A stretch of 64,000 nt of DNA, from the NCBI RefSeq assembly GCF_001191005.1, contig NZ_CP012201.1, forward strand, positions 620,001 to 684,000. Direction: 5' to 3'. This document shows positions 24,904-33,881 of the stretch, piece by piece (position 1 is the stretch's first letter; each line of letters begins with the position of its first letter). This stretch comes from Massilia sp. NR 4-1. Lineage in GTDB: Bacteria > Pseudomonadota > Gammaproteobacteria > Burkholderiales > Burkholderiaceae_D. The notes under the pieces are model-generated. The model saw only the letters and a program-made list of their open reading frames with translations, searched no databases and was not told where the DNA came from. A program made the translations under genes and the position numbers.

Positions 24904-25659
24904 ATGGCAGAAGCCAAGGCCAAGCTGACCCTCGTCCTGCTGCCCGGCATGGATGGCACGGCAACCCTGTTCGAACCCTTGATCGCGGCGCTGGGCGGCA
25001 GTTTCCATATCCGCTGCGTTGCCTATCCCTGCGACCAGGCGCTCGGTTACCTGGAGCTGGCGGAAGTCGCCCGGCAAGCCTTGCCGGCGGAAGGGAAATT
25101 CATTGTGCTCGGCGAATCGTTTTCGGGACCAATCGCCATTTCCCTCGCTGCCTCGCAGTCTGCCGGATTGCTGGGCGTCATACTCTGCAGCACCTTTGCG
25201 CGCAATCCCCATCCACTGTTCAAGCCGCTGCGCCGGCTGGCGGACATCCTGCCCGTCAAATTGCTGCCCAACGCTGTTCTGAGCTATTTCCTGATGGGCC
25301 GGTTCGCCAATCCCCAATGGCGTGCCGCATTGGATGGCGCGCTGGCCCAGGTCTCGGCGGCGGCTTTCCGCGCCCGGCTGAAGGCGGTTCTGGCGGTTGA
25401 CGTCAGCGCCCAATTGCGCCGGCTGCAAACGCCTTTGCTTTACCTGCAGGCCAGGCATGATCGCGTGGTGCCGGCCGCTGCTGCACGGCATATCGCGTCC
25501 ACCTATCCCGCAACGCAGATATTGGCCCTCGACGGCCCCCATTTTCTTTTGCAGATAGCGCCACAGGCTGCCGCTGCGGCAATCCAGGCCTATGCCTTGA
25601 AACTGGCCGAGGCATCTGAAACCCCGCTTACGCGCTCTCGTCAAAATTTGGAAGCCTGA
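24904..25659 (+). CDS. Alpha/beta hydrolase (lipase/esterase-like)
   Basis: 251 residues. Its opening LVLLPGMDGTATLFEPLIAA carries the oxyanion GMDG motif, the nucleophile Ser is in VLGESFSGPIAIS, Asp in LQARHDRVVP and His in LDGPHFLLQ. It starts one base after the regulator stop and is coupled to it. The substrate may be the compound handled by the MFS pump (inference). Its last 32 bases overlap the convergent unknown gene at 25628-26011. Confidence 0.85.
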   Translation: MAEAKAKLTLVLLPGMDGTATLFEPLIAALGGSFHIRCVAYPCDQALGYLELAEVARQALPAEGKFIVLGESFSGPIAISLAASQSAGLLGVILCSTFARNPHPLFKPLRRLADILPVKLLPNAVLSYFLMGRFANPQWRAALDGALAQVSAAAFRARLKAVLAVDVSAQLRRLQTPLLYLQARHDRVVPAAAARHIASTYPATQILALDGPHFLLQIAPQAAAAAIQAYALKLAEASETPLTRSRQNLEA

Positions 25660-26011
25660 TAAGCTGGACCGCACCGCTATCAAGCCTTAGCGCGATTTCA
25701 TGGGCGCTTAGTTGCGTGATTTCCTCTATCCAGAAGACGTCGGGAGGTTCCCGATGAAATTCCCGGTATTGTTTGCTTGGCTTGCCATACGCGTATTCAT
25801 CGAATGGTTCCGCAAGCCGATAGATAATCAGACCGCATCCCCCGATGGCACACCATTTTTCATCCGCGTCGATCAGCGCTGCCTGGGGATCACCATAAAA
25901 ATCGCCGACTACGACTTTCCTCCCATCGGACAGGCATAGGTGTGCAAGCTCATATTCATGTTGGATGGAGTAGTTATTACTTGTTGCCAGAGTATGGTGT
26001 GCCACAATCAA
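25628..26011 (-). CDS. Unknown protein in AT-richer patch, coupled to upstream gene
   Basis: 127 residues, beginning MIVAHHTLATSNNYS. Acidic, with KWCAIGGCGLIIYRL and REPPDVFWIEEI as the most distinctive stretches; there is no signal peptide or membrane segment. It overlaps the gene before it by four bases and the convergent hydrolase by 32 bases. The AT-richer composition and coupled pair are typical of small accessory genes such as immunity proteins of polymorphic toxins, but no toxin is present, so this is only a suggestion. I do not recognise a named family. Confidence 0.65.
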   Translation of the reverse strand: MIVAHHTLATSNNYSIQHEYELAHLCLSDGRKVVVGDFYGDPQAALIDADEKWCAIGGCGLIIYRLAEPFDEYAYGKPSKQYREFHREPPDVFWIEEITQLSAHEIALRLDSGAVQLIRLPNFDESA

Positions 26012-26493
26012 TTCCCTTGATTTGCTGGCTTGCTATAGCATATCCCCGATAGCGTGATGAACTCGGCTTCTATTTCGCAAAGTACCACCTTATCCAGCCA
26101 ATATTGAATGGGGCTGATGCCATCCCATGCGAGCTTGCCCAAAGATTCCTGCAAAAGATAGTGTCCCACGACCAGTTCCGACAGCGCGGGATTCTTCAGC
26201 AATTCAGCCAGGCTAGGATAGCCTGCTCTGGCCAGATCATCTTGCGGCTCCCCATGCTGTTCGTTATCCTCTTTCGATTCCGCTACCCATGCCAAATACG
26301 CCGGCTCCAGATATTCGATTAAATAGGCTGTATTTATCTTGAACGAAAAAATATGTGCGATCATTGTCGCGCGGCTTGAACTCAGGCTCATCTCCGGTAC
26401 AGCAAAACTGGCGGGTGGATGAGGGGTATTATCAATGAGCAGGTGGGTAATTGGCTGCATAAATATGTATATCGTTGAACCAAGGTTCTGCAT
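26008..26493 (-). CDS. Unknown protein, first gene of AT-richer pair
   Basis: 161 residues from ATG 26493; AAGGA lies ten bases upstream, so the start is acceptable but a later one is possible (Met at residue 35 or 44). The C-terminal half (SLAELLKNPALSELVVGHYL, ISPIQYWLDKVVLCEIEA) looks helical and soluble. No catalytic motif is seen. Its stop overlaps the next gene by four bases, so the two are coupled. Composition differs from the surrounding genome and suggests recent gain. Confidence 0.6.
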   Translation of the reverse strand: MQNLGSTIYIFMQPITHLLIDNTPHPPASFAVPEMSLSSSRATMIAHIFSFKINTAYLIEYLEPAYLAWVAESKEDNEQHGEPQDDLARAGYPSLAELLKNPALSELVVGHYLLQESLGKLAWDGISPIQYWLDKVVLCEIEAEFITLSGICYSKPANQGN

Positions 26494-26547
26494 CTGATGC
26501 GCATCCTTGGCCGTCCAAATTTTGTTTGATATTACTATGGGTTTGCT

Positions 26548-26937
26548 ATGGCCTCCGATTTAAAGGAGCAGATAAGGGCTGTCGAGGAACGTTTGCGGCT
26601 CGCCATGTTGGTATCAGACCAGGTTGTGCTGGATGAGCTGATTTCTCCCGAGCTGCTTTTCACGAACCATTTTGGACAGTTGTGTGGGAAGGAAGACGAT
26701 CTCGCTCTGCATCGATCTGGAGTACTGAAAATCAGCCAGTTGCACGCTTCGGAGCAGCACATTCAAGTCGATGCGCTACTGGCTATCGTATCGGTGAGGA
26801 TGGCGGTCGCAGGCAGCTATGACGGCTACGCGTTTAGCGAGGATTTACGCTATACCCGCGTCTGGCGTAATTCCGCGGACGGCAAATGGGCGATTGTGGC
26901 GGGCCACAGCAGCCGGATTACCGGTTCCGCCGTTTGA
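26548..26937 (+). CDS. NTF2-like (DUF4440/SnoaL-type) protein
   Basis: 129 residues. The fold is suggested by the opening helix EQIRAVEERLRLAMLVSDQVVLDELISPELLFTNH split over a cone of strands, ending with YTRVWRNSADGKWAIVAGHSS. This is the standard DUF4440 layout (helix, LLxPDxxxxxxxG, then VWxxxxGxWKIxxxH). Members are small isomerases, dehydratases or orphan binding proteins. It is divergent from the unknown pair to its left across 54 bases. No operon partner. Confidence 0.72.
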   Translation: MASDLKEQIRAVEERLRLAMLVSDQVVLDELISPELLFTNHFGQLCGKEDDLALHRSGVLKISQLHASEQHIQVDALLAIVSVRMAVAGSYDGYAFSEDLRYTRVWRNSADGKWAIVAGHSSRITGSAV

Positions 26938-27052
26938 AATGCTGTAGATGATATTGAGCTGATCCAAACGAGAGTTGAGCGCCTATCGTGCGCTGGCGTA
27001 CAGATGCTGCTGGTGCGCCCGTCTACGCTGCAAGTTCTTGCGGGAGGCGGAT

Positions 27053-27325
27053 ATGGGAAACAGCGATATGAACGATGAGCAGCGGCGTCAATTCATTGCC
27101 GAAGTGTGGCGTCGCTTTGAAGCCGTGCAGGACTGGGCGGTTGCGAACTGGCCTGATGCGGCGCATCCGTTGAGCTCATCCGACTTTGTGGAAAGCCGCA
27201 AGGAGATTCTGAGCCTTGGCCTGCCGCCGGGCCAGCGCCTGCATCTGGTGCCGCAGCAGAACGTTCCGGAACCCGGGCAGGGCGGCCCGCAATATGAGGA
27301 TGTGACGCCAGCGCCCTGGCCTTGA
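27053..27325 (+). CDS. Small unknown protein
   Basis: 90 residues from ATG 27053, with GGGAGGCGG just upstream; an in-frame extension to 26975 is Cys/Arg-rich and unlikely. The sequence has an N-terminal helix (DEQRRQFIAEVWRRFEAVQDWA) and a Pro/Gly-rich tail (VPEPGQGGPQYEDVTPAPWP). No signal peptide or known domain. It converges on the Bcr/CflA gene with a 25-base gap. Confidence 0.6.
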   Translation: MGNSDMNDEQRRQFIAEVWRRFEAVQDWAVANWPDAAHPLSSSDFVESRKEILSLGLPPGQRLHLVPQQNVPEPGQGGPQYEDVTPAPWP

Positions 27326-27350
27326 CACCTTGGCGCTGGCTTGCGCCGCG

Positions 27351-28529
27351 TTAAGCGGCTTTTTTCTCCGGCAGCGCCAGCACCCAGGCCAGCAGGCTTA
27401 CAAGCAGCAGGACGGCCACGCCCACCGCCAATTTCAGCGCGCTGTCGAAGAGCAGCGGCGCCAGCAGGCCGGAGACGGCGGCGAACAAGGTCATCTGGAT
27501 GAAGGACTGCATCGAGGCCGCCAGGCCGCTGTTTTGCGGGAACATATTCATCGCCATCAGCGACATCGGCGGCATGGAAATGGCCAGCGCCAGCGAGTAG
27601 AAGAACAGCGGCAGCACGGCCCACGGCACTTCGGCGGTGAAGAAGTAGTTATAGGCCACGTTCACCAGCGCCGACGCCACCATGCCCGCATAGCTGATCC
27701 ACACCAAGGCCGGTTGCGAGAAGCGGTGCGCCAGCTTGCCGGCCATGCCGGAACCGATCACCATGCCGCTGATCAGCGGAATGAAGAGCCAGGCGAAGGC
27801 CGTCTCCGGCAGATGCAGGATGGTCATGATGAAGTAGGCCGCCGAGCCGATATACAGGGCGAAGCCGCCGAAGGCCAGGCCCAGGGCCACGGCCAGCATC
27901 AGGAATTTGCGGTTGCGCAGCACCTTCCAGTAATTGCCGGCGATGGTGCCAAGGTGCAGGGGGTGGCGGTCCTTCACGGCCAGGCTCTCGGGCAGCCAGC
28001 GGTAGACGGCGATGAACATCACCACGCCAAAGGCGGCCAGGAACCAGAAGATCGAACGCCAGCCGAAGCTGACTTGCAGCCAGCCGCCCAGGATCGGCGC
28101 AATCGCAGGCGCGAGGCCGAAGAACATCATGATATTCGACAGCATCTTCTGCGCTTCGGCGCCGGTGAAGCGGTCCTGCACGATGGCGCGGCCGATCACC
28201 GAACCGGCGCCCGAGGCCAGGCCTTGCAGCACGCGGCAAGCCAGCAGGAAGCCGAGCGAGCCGGCAATCGCGCCGCCGACCGAGGCCACGATATACAGCA
28301 CCAGCGAGACCAGGATCACCGGCCGCCGCCCGAAACTGTCGGACAGGGTGCCGTAGAACAGCATCATGAAAGCGAAGGTGAACAGGAAGAGGCTGAGCGT
28401 CTGCTGGATCGCAATCGGACTGGCGTCGAAAGTTTGCGCGATGGCGGGGAAAGAAGGCAAATAGGTATCGATGGCGAGTGGACCGACCATGGTCAAGCCC
28501 GCCAACAGGAGCGTCAGCAATATATTCAT
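27351..28529 (-). CDS. Bcr/CflA-family multidrug efflux MFS transporter
   Basis: 392 residues, twelve membrane helices. The opening LAGLTMVGPLAIDTYLPSFPAIA is diagnostic of the Bcr/CflA (DHA1) family, and LSDSFGRRPVILVSLVLY is the MFS helix 2-3 loop. A Gly-rich helix-5 region is present in LASGAGSVIGRAIVQDRF. It pumps drugs or small metabolites such as bicyclomycin, chloramphenicol, or cysteine-pathway intermediates outward by proton antiport. The gene faces away from epsC, and some members of this family export cysteine, but that link here is speculative. Confidence 0.92.
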   Translation of the reverse strand: MNILLTLLLAGLTMVGPLAIDTYLPSFPAIAQTFDASPIAIQQTLSLFLFTFAFMMLFYGTLSDSFGRRPVILVSLVLYIVASVGGAIAGSLGFLLACRVLQGLASGAGSVIGRAIVQDRFTGAEAQKMLSNIMMFFGLAPAIAPILGGWLQVSFGWRSIFWFLAAFGVVMFIAVYRWLPESLAVKDRHPLHLGTIAGNYWKVLRNRKFLMLAVALGLAFGGFALYIGSAAYFIMTILHLPETAFAWLFIPLISGMVIGSGMAGKLAHRFSQPALVWISYAGMVASALVNVAYNYFFTAEVPWAVLPLFFYSLALAISMPPMSLMAMNMFPQNSGLAASMQSFIQMTLFAAVSGLLAPLLFDSALKLAVGVAVLLLVSLLAWVLALPEKKAA

Positions 28530-28694
28530 GGATAAGCTAGGATTGGTTAGGGACGTATTTTACGCCAGCTGGCAGTGGCTTGCTTGCGGATAGGGATTTG
28601 CATATGCGAATTGTGCATATCGATTGCTGAAATTCTTCCTTCGTTTTGCACTGCGGCTTCCATTAAGCTGAACAATTGCGTTTATATTTTAGCC

Positions 28695-29621
28695 ATGACC
28701 ATCGATACTTTTGACGGTACCGGCGTCAAGCCGGTCCAATGGAATCTCGATTCCATCGTCCACCAGCTGCGTGTATCGCGCGAAGCCACGCACAATATCC
28801 GCCACCAGGGCAGGGTGCGCGAGCTGCCGTCGCGCGAGGCGCTGCAAACCATTGTCAACGGTTTGTCGGCCGTGCTGTTTCCCACCCATTACGGGCGGCC
28901 GAACCTGACCGACGAGAGCATCGACTACTTTGTCGGCGACACGCTGAACACCACGCTGAACCGCCTGACGGAGCAGGTGCGGCGCGGGCTGCTGTTCTCG
29001 GCCGATACCGAAACGCTCGATGAAGCGGAGCTGACGCACAAGGCGCAGGAGATCACGCGCGAGTTCGCGGCCGGCCTGCCGGAGATCCGCGCCTTGCTGG
29101 TGTCGGACGTGCAGGCCGCGTATGCGGGCGACCCGGCAGCCACTTCGATCGCCGAGATCATGCTGTGCTATCCCGGCACCATCGCCATCCTGCATTACCG
29201 CTTGGCGCATCGCTTGCAGCGCCTTGGTTCGCCATTTATTGCGCGCATGATCTGCGACATCAGCCACTCGCTGACCGGTATCGACATCCATCCGGGCGCG
29301 CAGATCGGCGCCAGCTTCTTCATCGATCACGGCACCGGCGTGGTGATCGGCGAAACGGCCATCCTCGGCCAGCGCGTGCGCCTCTACCAGCACGTGACCC
29401 TGGGCGCCAAACGTTTCCCGGCCGACGACTCGGGTGCGCTGATCAAGGGCACGCCGCGCCACCCGATCGTGGAAGACGATGTCGTCATCTACGCCGGCGC
29501 CACGATCCTGGGCCGCATCACCATCGGCGCCGGCTCGACCATCGGCGGTAATGTGTGGCTGACGCAGAGCGTGCCGGCCAACAGCAATGTGTCGCAGGCA
29601 CAGATGCGCAACGACTGCTAG
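28695..29621 (+). CDS. epsC: Serine O-acetyltransferase (EpsC/CysE type)
   Basis: 308 residues. It makes O-acetylserine from serine and acetyl-CoA for cysteine synthesis. The C-terminal left-handed beta-helix has the hexapeptide repeats GIDIHPGAQIGASFFIDHGT and GVVIGETAILG, with catalytic Asp/His in the FIDHGTG region. The N-terminal 170 residues are a long helical domain, as in the EpsC form. Start ATG 28695 has no good ribosome site; a 40-codon extension upstream is Cys-rich and rejected. It opens the sulfur block shared with metNIQ and ssuEADCB. Confidence 0.94.
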   Translation: MTIDTFDGTGVKPVQWNLDSIVHQLRVSREATHNIRHQGRVRELPSREALQTIVNGLSAVLFPTHYGRPNLTDESIDYFVGDTLNTTLNRLTEQVRRGLLFSADTETLDEAELTHKAQEITREFAAGLPEIRALLVSDVQAAYAGDPAATSIAEIMLCYPGTIAILHYRLAHRLQRLGSPFIARMICDISHSLTGIDIHPGAQIGASFFIDHGTGVVIGETAILGQRVRLYQHVTLGAKRFPADDSGALIKGTPRHPIVEDDVVIYAGATILGRITIGAGSTIGGNVWLTQSVPANSNVSQAQMRNDC

Positions 29622-29650
29622 ATCAACGCGAAGCGGCGGGCCGCAAATGA

Positions 29651-29687
29651 AAAAAGGGACGGCTTCGCAGCCGTCCCTTTTTTTCAA
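29651..29687. terminator. Bidirectional terminator between epsC and metQ
   Basis: A 14-base stem, AAAAAGGGACGGCT with AGCCGTCCCTTTTT, has a TCGC loop. The A run on one side and T run on the other let it stop both the epsC transcript (plus) and the metQ transcript (minus), which converge here. Confidence 0.95.
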
Positions 29688-29702
29688 TCAGCTTGCGCCG
29701 GC

Positions 29703-30545
29703 TTATTTCTTCACTGCCGCAGCTTCCATGGCCTGCTGATAGTCGGTCTTGGAGTAGTTTTTGAAGTATTTGTTGGTGATGTCGAGGAATTCGCGCGAAC
29801 GGTAGGCGGCGGCGATGTCCTTGGCGAACTGCTTGTCCTTGTCGGCCGTGCGCACGGCGACCAGGTTAATGTAGCTCGGCGAAATCTTCTCGGTGATCAG
29901 CGCTTCGGCCAGGCTGATGCCCGAGGCTTCGGCGTAATTGCCGTTGATGAAGGAGTAGTCGGTGTCCTGCAGCGAGCGTGGCAGCTGGGCAGCTTCCAGC
30001 GCGATCAGCTTGACCTTCTTGATATTCGTGGCGACATCGCGTTCGGAAGCGCGCAGCGGATCGACGCCGGCGCGCAGCTTGATCCAGCCCAGCTGGTCCA
30101 GCAGCACCAGGGCGCGCGCCTGGTTGGTCGGGTCATTCGGCATGGCGACGGTCGAACCTTCCTTCACCTCGTTCAGCGATTTGTGCTTGCGGCTGTAGAT
30201 CGCGATGGCGGCGGTCGGGATGGTGATCAGCGGCGACAGGGCCAGCTTGTGTTCGGTGGCGAACTTGTTCAGGTAGACGATGTGCTGGAACACATTGGCG
30301 TCCAGCGAGCCTTCGGCCAGGGCGAAATTCGGCTGCACATAGTCGTTGAACTCCACGATCTTGACCTTGTAACCCTGTTTTTCCAGGATCGGCTTGATGC
30401 CGATCTTGAGCTGGTCGGCGTACTTGCCGGCGCTGGTGCCGATCACCAGCTCCTTCGGATCTTTGGCGGCGGCGTTGCCGGCGGCGAAGGCCAGCGCAAG
30501 GGCGCCGAGAATGAGGTTGCGGCGGGTGCTGAAAAGTCGGGACAT
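29703..30545 (-). CDS. metQ: MetQ-family substrate-binding protein without lipobox
   Basis: 280 residues. The NLPA/MetQ fold is clear from LVIGTSAGKYADQLKIGI, EGSLDANVFQHIVYLNKF and MPNDPTNQARALVLLDQLGWI. The binding protein delivers D- or L-methionine, or related compounds, to the MetNI importer. Usually MetQ is a lipoprotein; here the signal ends AFAAGNAAAKDPKEL with no Cys, so it is probably a soluble periplasmic protein. The start STRRNLILGAL has a twin-arginine-like motif. It is the last gene of a metN-metI-metQ operon. Confidence 0.93.
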   Translation of the reverse strand: MSRLFSTRRNLILGALALAFAAGNAAAKDPKELVIGTSAGKYADQLKIGIKPILEKQGYKVKIVEFNDYVQPNFALAEGSLDANVFQHIVYLNKFATEHKLALSPLITIPTAAIAIYSRKHKSLNEVKEGSTVAMPNDPTNQARALVLLDQLGWIKLRAGVDPLRASERDVATNIKKVKLIALEAAQLPRSLQDTDYSFINGNYAEASGISLAEALITEKISPSYINLVAVRTADKDKQFAKDIAAAYRSREFLDITNKYFKNYSKTDYQQAMEAAAVKK

Positions 30546-30553
30546 GGTTTTCC

Positions 30554-31216
30554 TTAACGTTTGTCGAGATGTTTGGCGAGGCGGTTGCCGCCGAATTGGA
30601 TGACTTGAACGATGGCGATCAGGATGGCGACGGTAATGACCATCACGTCGGTCTCGAAGCGGTAATAGCCGTAGCGGATGGCGAGGTCGCCGATGCCGCC
30701 GCCGCCCACCACGCCGGCCACGGCGGAGTAGGAGAGGAAGCTGATCGACAGCACCGTGAGCGCCAGCACCAGGCCGGAGCGGGCCTCCACCAGCAGTACA
30801 TGGAAGACAATTTGAAGCTCGCTGGCGCCCATGGCGTGCGCCGCTTCGATCACGCCGCGCGGCACTTCGCGCAGGTTCTGTTCCACCAGGCGGGCAAAGT
30901 AGGGGATGGCGGCGAAGGACAGCGGCACGGCGGCGGCCAGCGGGCCGATCGAGGTGCCGGCCAGGATGCGCGTCAGCGGCGTCAGGGCCACCAGCAGGAT
31001 GATGAAGGGGAAGGAGCGCACCGTGTTCACCAGCCAGCCCAGAATCGTGGCGGCGGGACGGTTTTGCAGCGACTGGCCTTCGGATACCAGGAACAGCAGG
31101 ATGCCGAGTGGCCCGCCGATCAGCACGGCGGCGGACAGGCCGATGCCCAGCATGGTCATGGTCTCGCCCAGGGCGGTCCAGAGTTCAGGCAGCAGGGGGA
31201 GCAGTTTTTCAAACAT
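30554..31216 (-). CDS. metI: MetI-family ABC transporter permease
   Basis: 220 residues from ATG 31216 (AAGGAGG upstream). Five membrane segments are visible, with the EAA coupling motif in EAAHAMGASELQIVFHVLL that docks on the ATPase. The order and spacing (eight-base overlap with metN, nine-base gap to metQ) mark a single metNIQ operon. Upstream in-frame codons encode a Pro-rich stretch that belongs to the metN overlap and are not used. Confidence 0.95.
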   Translation of the reverse strand: MFEKLLPLLPELWTALGETMTMLGIGLSAAVLIGGPLGILLFLVSEGQSLQNRPAATILGWLVNTVRSFPFIILLVALTPLTRILAGTSIGPLAAAVPLSFAAIPYFARLVEQNLREVPRGVIEAAHAMGASELQIVFHVLLVEARSGLVLALTVLSISFLSYSAVAGVVGGGGIGDLAIRYGYYRFETDVMVITVAILIAIVQVIQFGGNRLAKHLDKR

Positions 31217-32078
31217 GGGCGGCCTCCTTGGCGGCGGAGGTGGAAGGGGCGCCGGCGGCGCGGGCATACTGCAGCAGCTCGCGACCCAGCGCCGTCTTGC
31301 GCGGCGTATCGTCGCCATCATGCAGTTCAAATTCTTCGGCCACGGCGCCATCCTCGATCACCGCCACGCGGTTGCAGATTTCGCCCAGCACGTCCAGCTC
31401 GTGGCTGACGATGACGATGGTCACGCCCAGGCGCTGGTTGACATCCTTCAGTGTTTGCAGCAGGGCGCGCGTGGTTTCCGCATCCAGCGCGGAAGTCGGT
31501 TCGTCGCACAGCAGCACGGCCGGCTTGCTGGCCAGGGCGCGGGCAATCGCCACGCGCTGTTTCTGGCCGCCGGAAAGCTGGGCCGGATAGGTGTCGGCCT
31601 TGTCGCCCAACTCCACCAGGTCGAGACAGGCGCGCACGCGCTCTTCGATCTGCGCCTTGTCATGGCCGCCGTGAATGCGCAGCGGGAAGGCAACGTTGTC
31701 GAAAACGCTAGCGTTCTGCAGCAGATTGAATTGCTGGAAGATCATGCCGATGTTCTGGCGCGCGTCGCGCAGGGCTTTTTTGCCGAGGGCCGTCAGCTCC
31801 TGGCCGTCGATGGTGACGCTGCCGCTGTCGGGACGCTCCAGCAGGTTGAAAAGGCGCAGCAGGGTCGATTTGCCCGCGCCGCTCTTGCCGATCAGGCCAA
31901 AGATATCGCCTTCATTGACTTCCAGCGTGACGTTGCGCACGGCGTCGAAACGGCCGCCCTTGGGCAGGGCGAAAGACTTGCTGGCGGCGTCGATACGGAT
32001 CAGCGCCTTGCCGCGCGGGGTGGCTCCTTGTGGCCGGAGCTTGCTGGGAATAGTCATCGGTGAATCGTGTGTATCCAT
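31209..32078 (-). CDS. metN: MetN-family ABC transporter ATPase
   Basis: 289 residues. Walker A GLIGKSGAGKSTLLRL, signature LSGGQKQRVAIARAL, Walker B AVLLCDEPTSALD and the switch His in IVIVSHELDV are all intact. Unlike many MetN proteins it ends shortly after the nucleotide domain, with no full NIL regulatory domain; a short charged tail follows instead. Its product drives the MetI permease. The gene is divergent from ssuE across 185 bases, so the two sulfur operons could share regulatory DNA. Confidence 0.94.
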   Translation of the reverse strand: MDTHDSPMTIPSKLRPQGATPRGKALIRIDAASKSFALPKGGRFDAVRNVTLEVNEGDIFGLIGKSGAGKSTLLRLFNLLERPDSGSVTIDGQELTALGKKALRDARQNIGMIFQQFNLLQNASVFDNVAFPLRIHGGHDKAQIEERVRACLDLVELGDKADTYPAQLSGGQKQRVAIARALASKPAVLLCDEPTSALDAETTRALLQTLKDVNQRLGVTIVIVSHELDVLGEICNRVAVIEDGAVAEEFELHDGDDTPRKTALGRELLQYARAAGAPSTSAAKEAAHV

Positions 32079-32174
32079 AGTGAGGGTAAAAGTATCGCTG
32101 CTAACAGCTCAGCAGTCCACGACAAATTACTTCTTTGCTTATTCCGATTGGATATGGAGAAGTTTTCGCATATG

Positions 32175-32191
32175 GAATTGCAAAACAATTC
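32175..32191. promoter_or_regulatory. Inverted repeat GAATTG-CAAAA-CAATTC in the metN-ssuE gap
   Basis: A perfect six-base palindrome with a five-base spacer lies midway between the divergent met and ssu operons, in an AT-rich stretch. LysR-type sulfur regulators (CysB, Cbl, SsuR) bind such regions, but no precise match to their loose consensus can be claimed. Confidence 0.45.
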
Positions 32192-32263
32192 GTTTTGCTT
32201 TTGTGCCGGCCGCCGTAGTCTGAATTGACCGACAACTTTGTGGAAACGAGAAGGGGACACGAG

Positions 32264-32890
32264 ATGAGCATACTCCTGCTGGCCGGCAGTCCGGCCATTC
32301 CATCGAATTCCAGCCGCCTGCTGCTGCACATTGGCGACATGCTGGCGGCGCGCGGCCATCGCCACTCGCGGCTGCATATCCGCGATCTGCCGCCGCGTGC
32401 CCTGCTGCACGGCGACAGCGAAGAGGCGACCATCCGCCGCGCGCTGGCGGCGGTAGCGGCGGCCGATGCGCTGGTGATCGCCACGCCCGTGTACAAGGCC
32501 GCCTACAGCGGTGCGTTGAAAGCCTTCCTCGATTTGCTGCCGCAGAATGGTCTTGCCAATAAATACATCCTGCCCATCGCCACGGCAGGCAGCCAGTCGC
32601 ACCTGCTGGCACTGGACTATGCGCTGCGGCCGGTGCTGCAGGCGCTGGAAGCGAAGAACGTGCTGACCAGCGTGTTCTGCACCACGCATCAATTGCAATG
32701 GAACGACGATAGCGGGCTGAATCTGGCGCCGACCATCGCGGCGCGGGTGCAGTCGGGCGTTGAGGAGTTGTCCGGCCTGCTGCGCCAGACGCGCTCCGGT
32801 GGCGCCAGCGTGCATGCGGTCGGTCCGCATGCCTTGCCGGCGCGCTCGTTGCGCGACCACCCCTATAACGCGGGCAGCCAGGCGGCATAA
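32264..32890 (+). CDS. ssuE: NADPH-dependent FMN reductase SsuE
   Basis: 208 residues from ATG 32264. It is a flavodoxin-like fold (ILLLAGSPAIPSNSSRLLLH at the phosphate loop; ATPVYKAAYSGALKAFLDLL as the flavin loop) that reduces FMN with NADPH and hands it to the SsuD monooxygenase. The tail (after about 180, HAVGPHALPARSLRDHP) is longer than in E. coli SsuE. First gene of ssuEADCB. Ribosome site AAGGGGA lies about ten bases upstream. Confidence 0.93.
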   Translation: MSILLLAGSPAIPSNSSRLLLHIGDMLAARGHRHSRLHIRDLPPRALLHGDSEEATIRRALAAVAAADALVIATPVYKAAYSGALKAFLDLLPQNGLANKYILPIATAGSQSHLLALDYALRPVLQALEAKNVLTSVFCTTHQLQWNDDSGLNLAPTIAARVQSGVEELSGLLRQTRSGGASVHAVGPHALPARSLRDHPYNAGSQAA

Positions 32891-32900
32891 GGAAAAATAT

Positions 32901-33869
32901 ATGAAGGTACATAACAAGAGAGTGTTGCGCCGCCGTACGCTGGGCCTGCTGCTGGCCGGAATCGTGGCCGGCAGCATGCCCGCCGGTGTGCGAGCGCAGG
33001 GTAGGCCGGTGCTGCGTATCGGCTTGCAGAAATACGGCACGCTGACCTTGCTGAAAGGGCGCGGCACGCTGGAGCGCCGTCTTGCCGCGCGCGGCATCGA
33101 TGTCAAGTGGACCGAGTTCCCGGCCGGGCCGGTGCTGCTGGAAGGCCTGAATGTGGGCAGCATCGACTTCGGCACGGTGGGCGAAGCGCCGCCCATCTTC
33201 GCCCAGGCGGCGGGCGCGGACCTGGTCTACGTCGGCAATGAGCCGCCGTCGCCCACCAGCGAAGCCATCGTGGTGCCGAAGAACTCCACCTTGCGCGGCG
33301 TGGCCGATTTGAAGGGCAAGAAGGTGGCGCTGAACAAGGGATCGAATGTGCATTACCTGCTGCTCAAGGCGCTGGAGAAGGCAGGCCTGGCTTACCGCGA
33401 TATCGAGCCCGTATTCCTGCCGCCGGCCGATGCGCGCGCCGCCTTTGAGCGCGGCAGCGTCGACGCCTGGGCCATTTGGGATCCCTTCCTGGCGGCGGCC
33501 GAGAAGCAGCTGGGCGCGCGCGTGCTGGCCGATGGCCGGGGCATCGTCTCCAACCACCAGTTCTACCTGGCTTCGCGCAGCTATGCGCAGAAGAATCCCG
33601 AGATCGTCGGCATCGTCATCGACGAGCTGGCGGCGGTGGACGAGTGGGGCAAGCGCAATCAGAAGGAGGTGGCGGCGATCCTGGCGCAGCAGACCGGTCT
33701 CGATACCTCGGTGGTGGAGCTGGCGGCGGCGCGTTATGCCTACGGCGTCAAGCCGGTTTCGCATGAGGTGATCCGCGAGCAGCAGAAAGTGGCCGACGCC
33801 TTCGCCGCGCTGAAGCTGATACCGAAACCGATCGCAGTCAAGGAAGCGCTGCTGGCGCAGCAGCTTTGA
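32901..33869 (+). CDS. ssuA: Aliphatic sulfonate-binding protein SsuA
   Basis: 322 residues. A signal peptide MKVHNKRVLRRRTLGLLLAG with an RRRTLG twin-arginine-like motif is followed by a periplasmic binding fold: VLRIGLQKYGTLTLLKGRGT, EFPAGPVLLEGLNVGSIDFG and WAIWDPFLAAAEK, all typical of SsuA/TauA-like proteins. It captures alkanesulfonates for SsuBC. It starts ten bases after the ssuE stop. Confidence 0.93.
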   Translation: MKVHNKRVLRRRTLGLLLAGIVAGSMPAGVRAQGRPVLRIGLQKYGTLTLLKGRGTLERRLAARGIDVKWTEFPAGPVLLEGLNVGSIDFGTVGEAPPIFAQAAGADLVYVGNEPPSPTSEAIVVPKNSTLRGVADLKGKKVALNKGSNVHYLLLKALEKAGLAYRDIEPVFLPPADARAAFERGSVDAWAIWDPFLAAAEKQLGARVLADGRGIVSNHQFYLASRSYAQKNPEIVGIVIDELAAVDEWGKRNQKEVAAILAQQTGLDTSVVELAAARYAYGVKPVSHEVIREQQKVADAFAALKLIPKPIAVKEALLAQQL

Positions 33870-33881
33870 GGAGGATGGATG

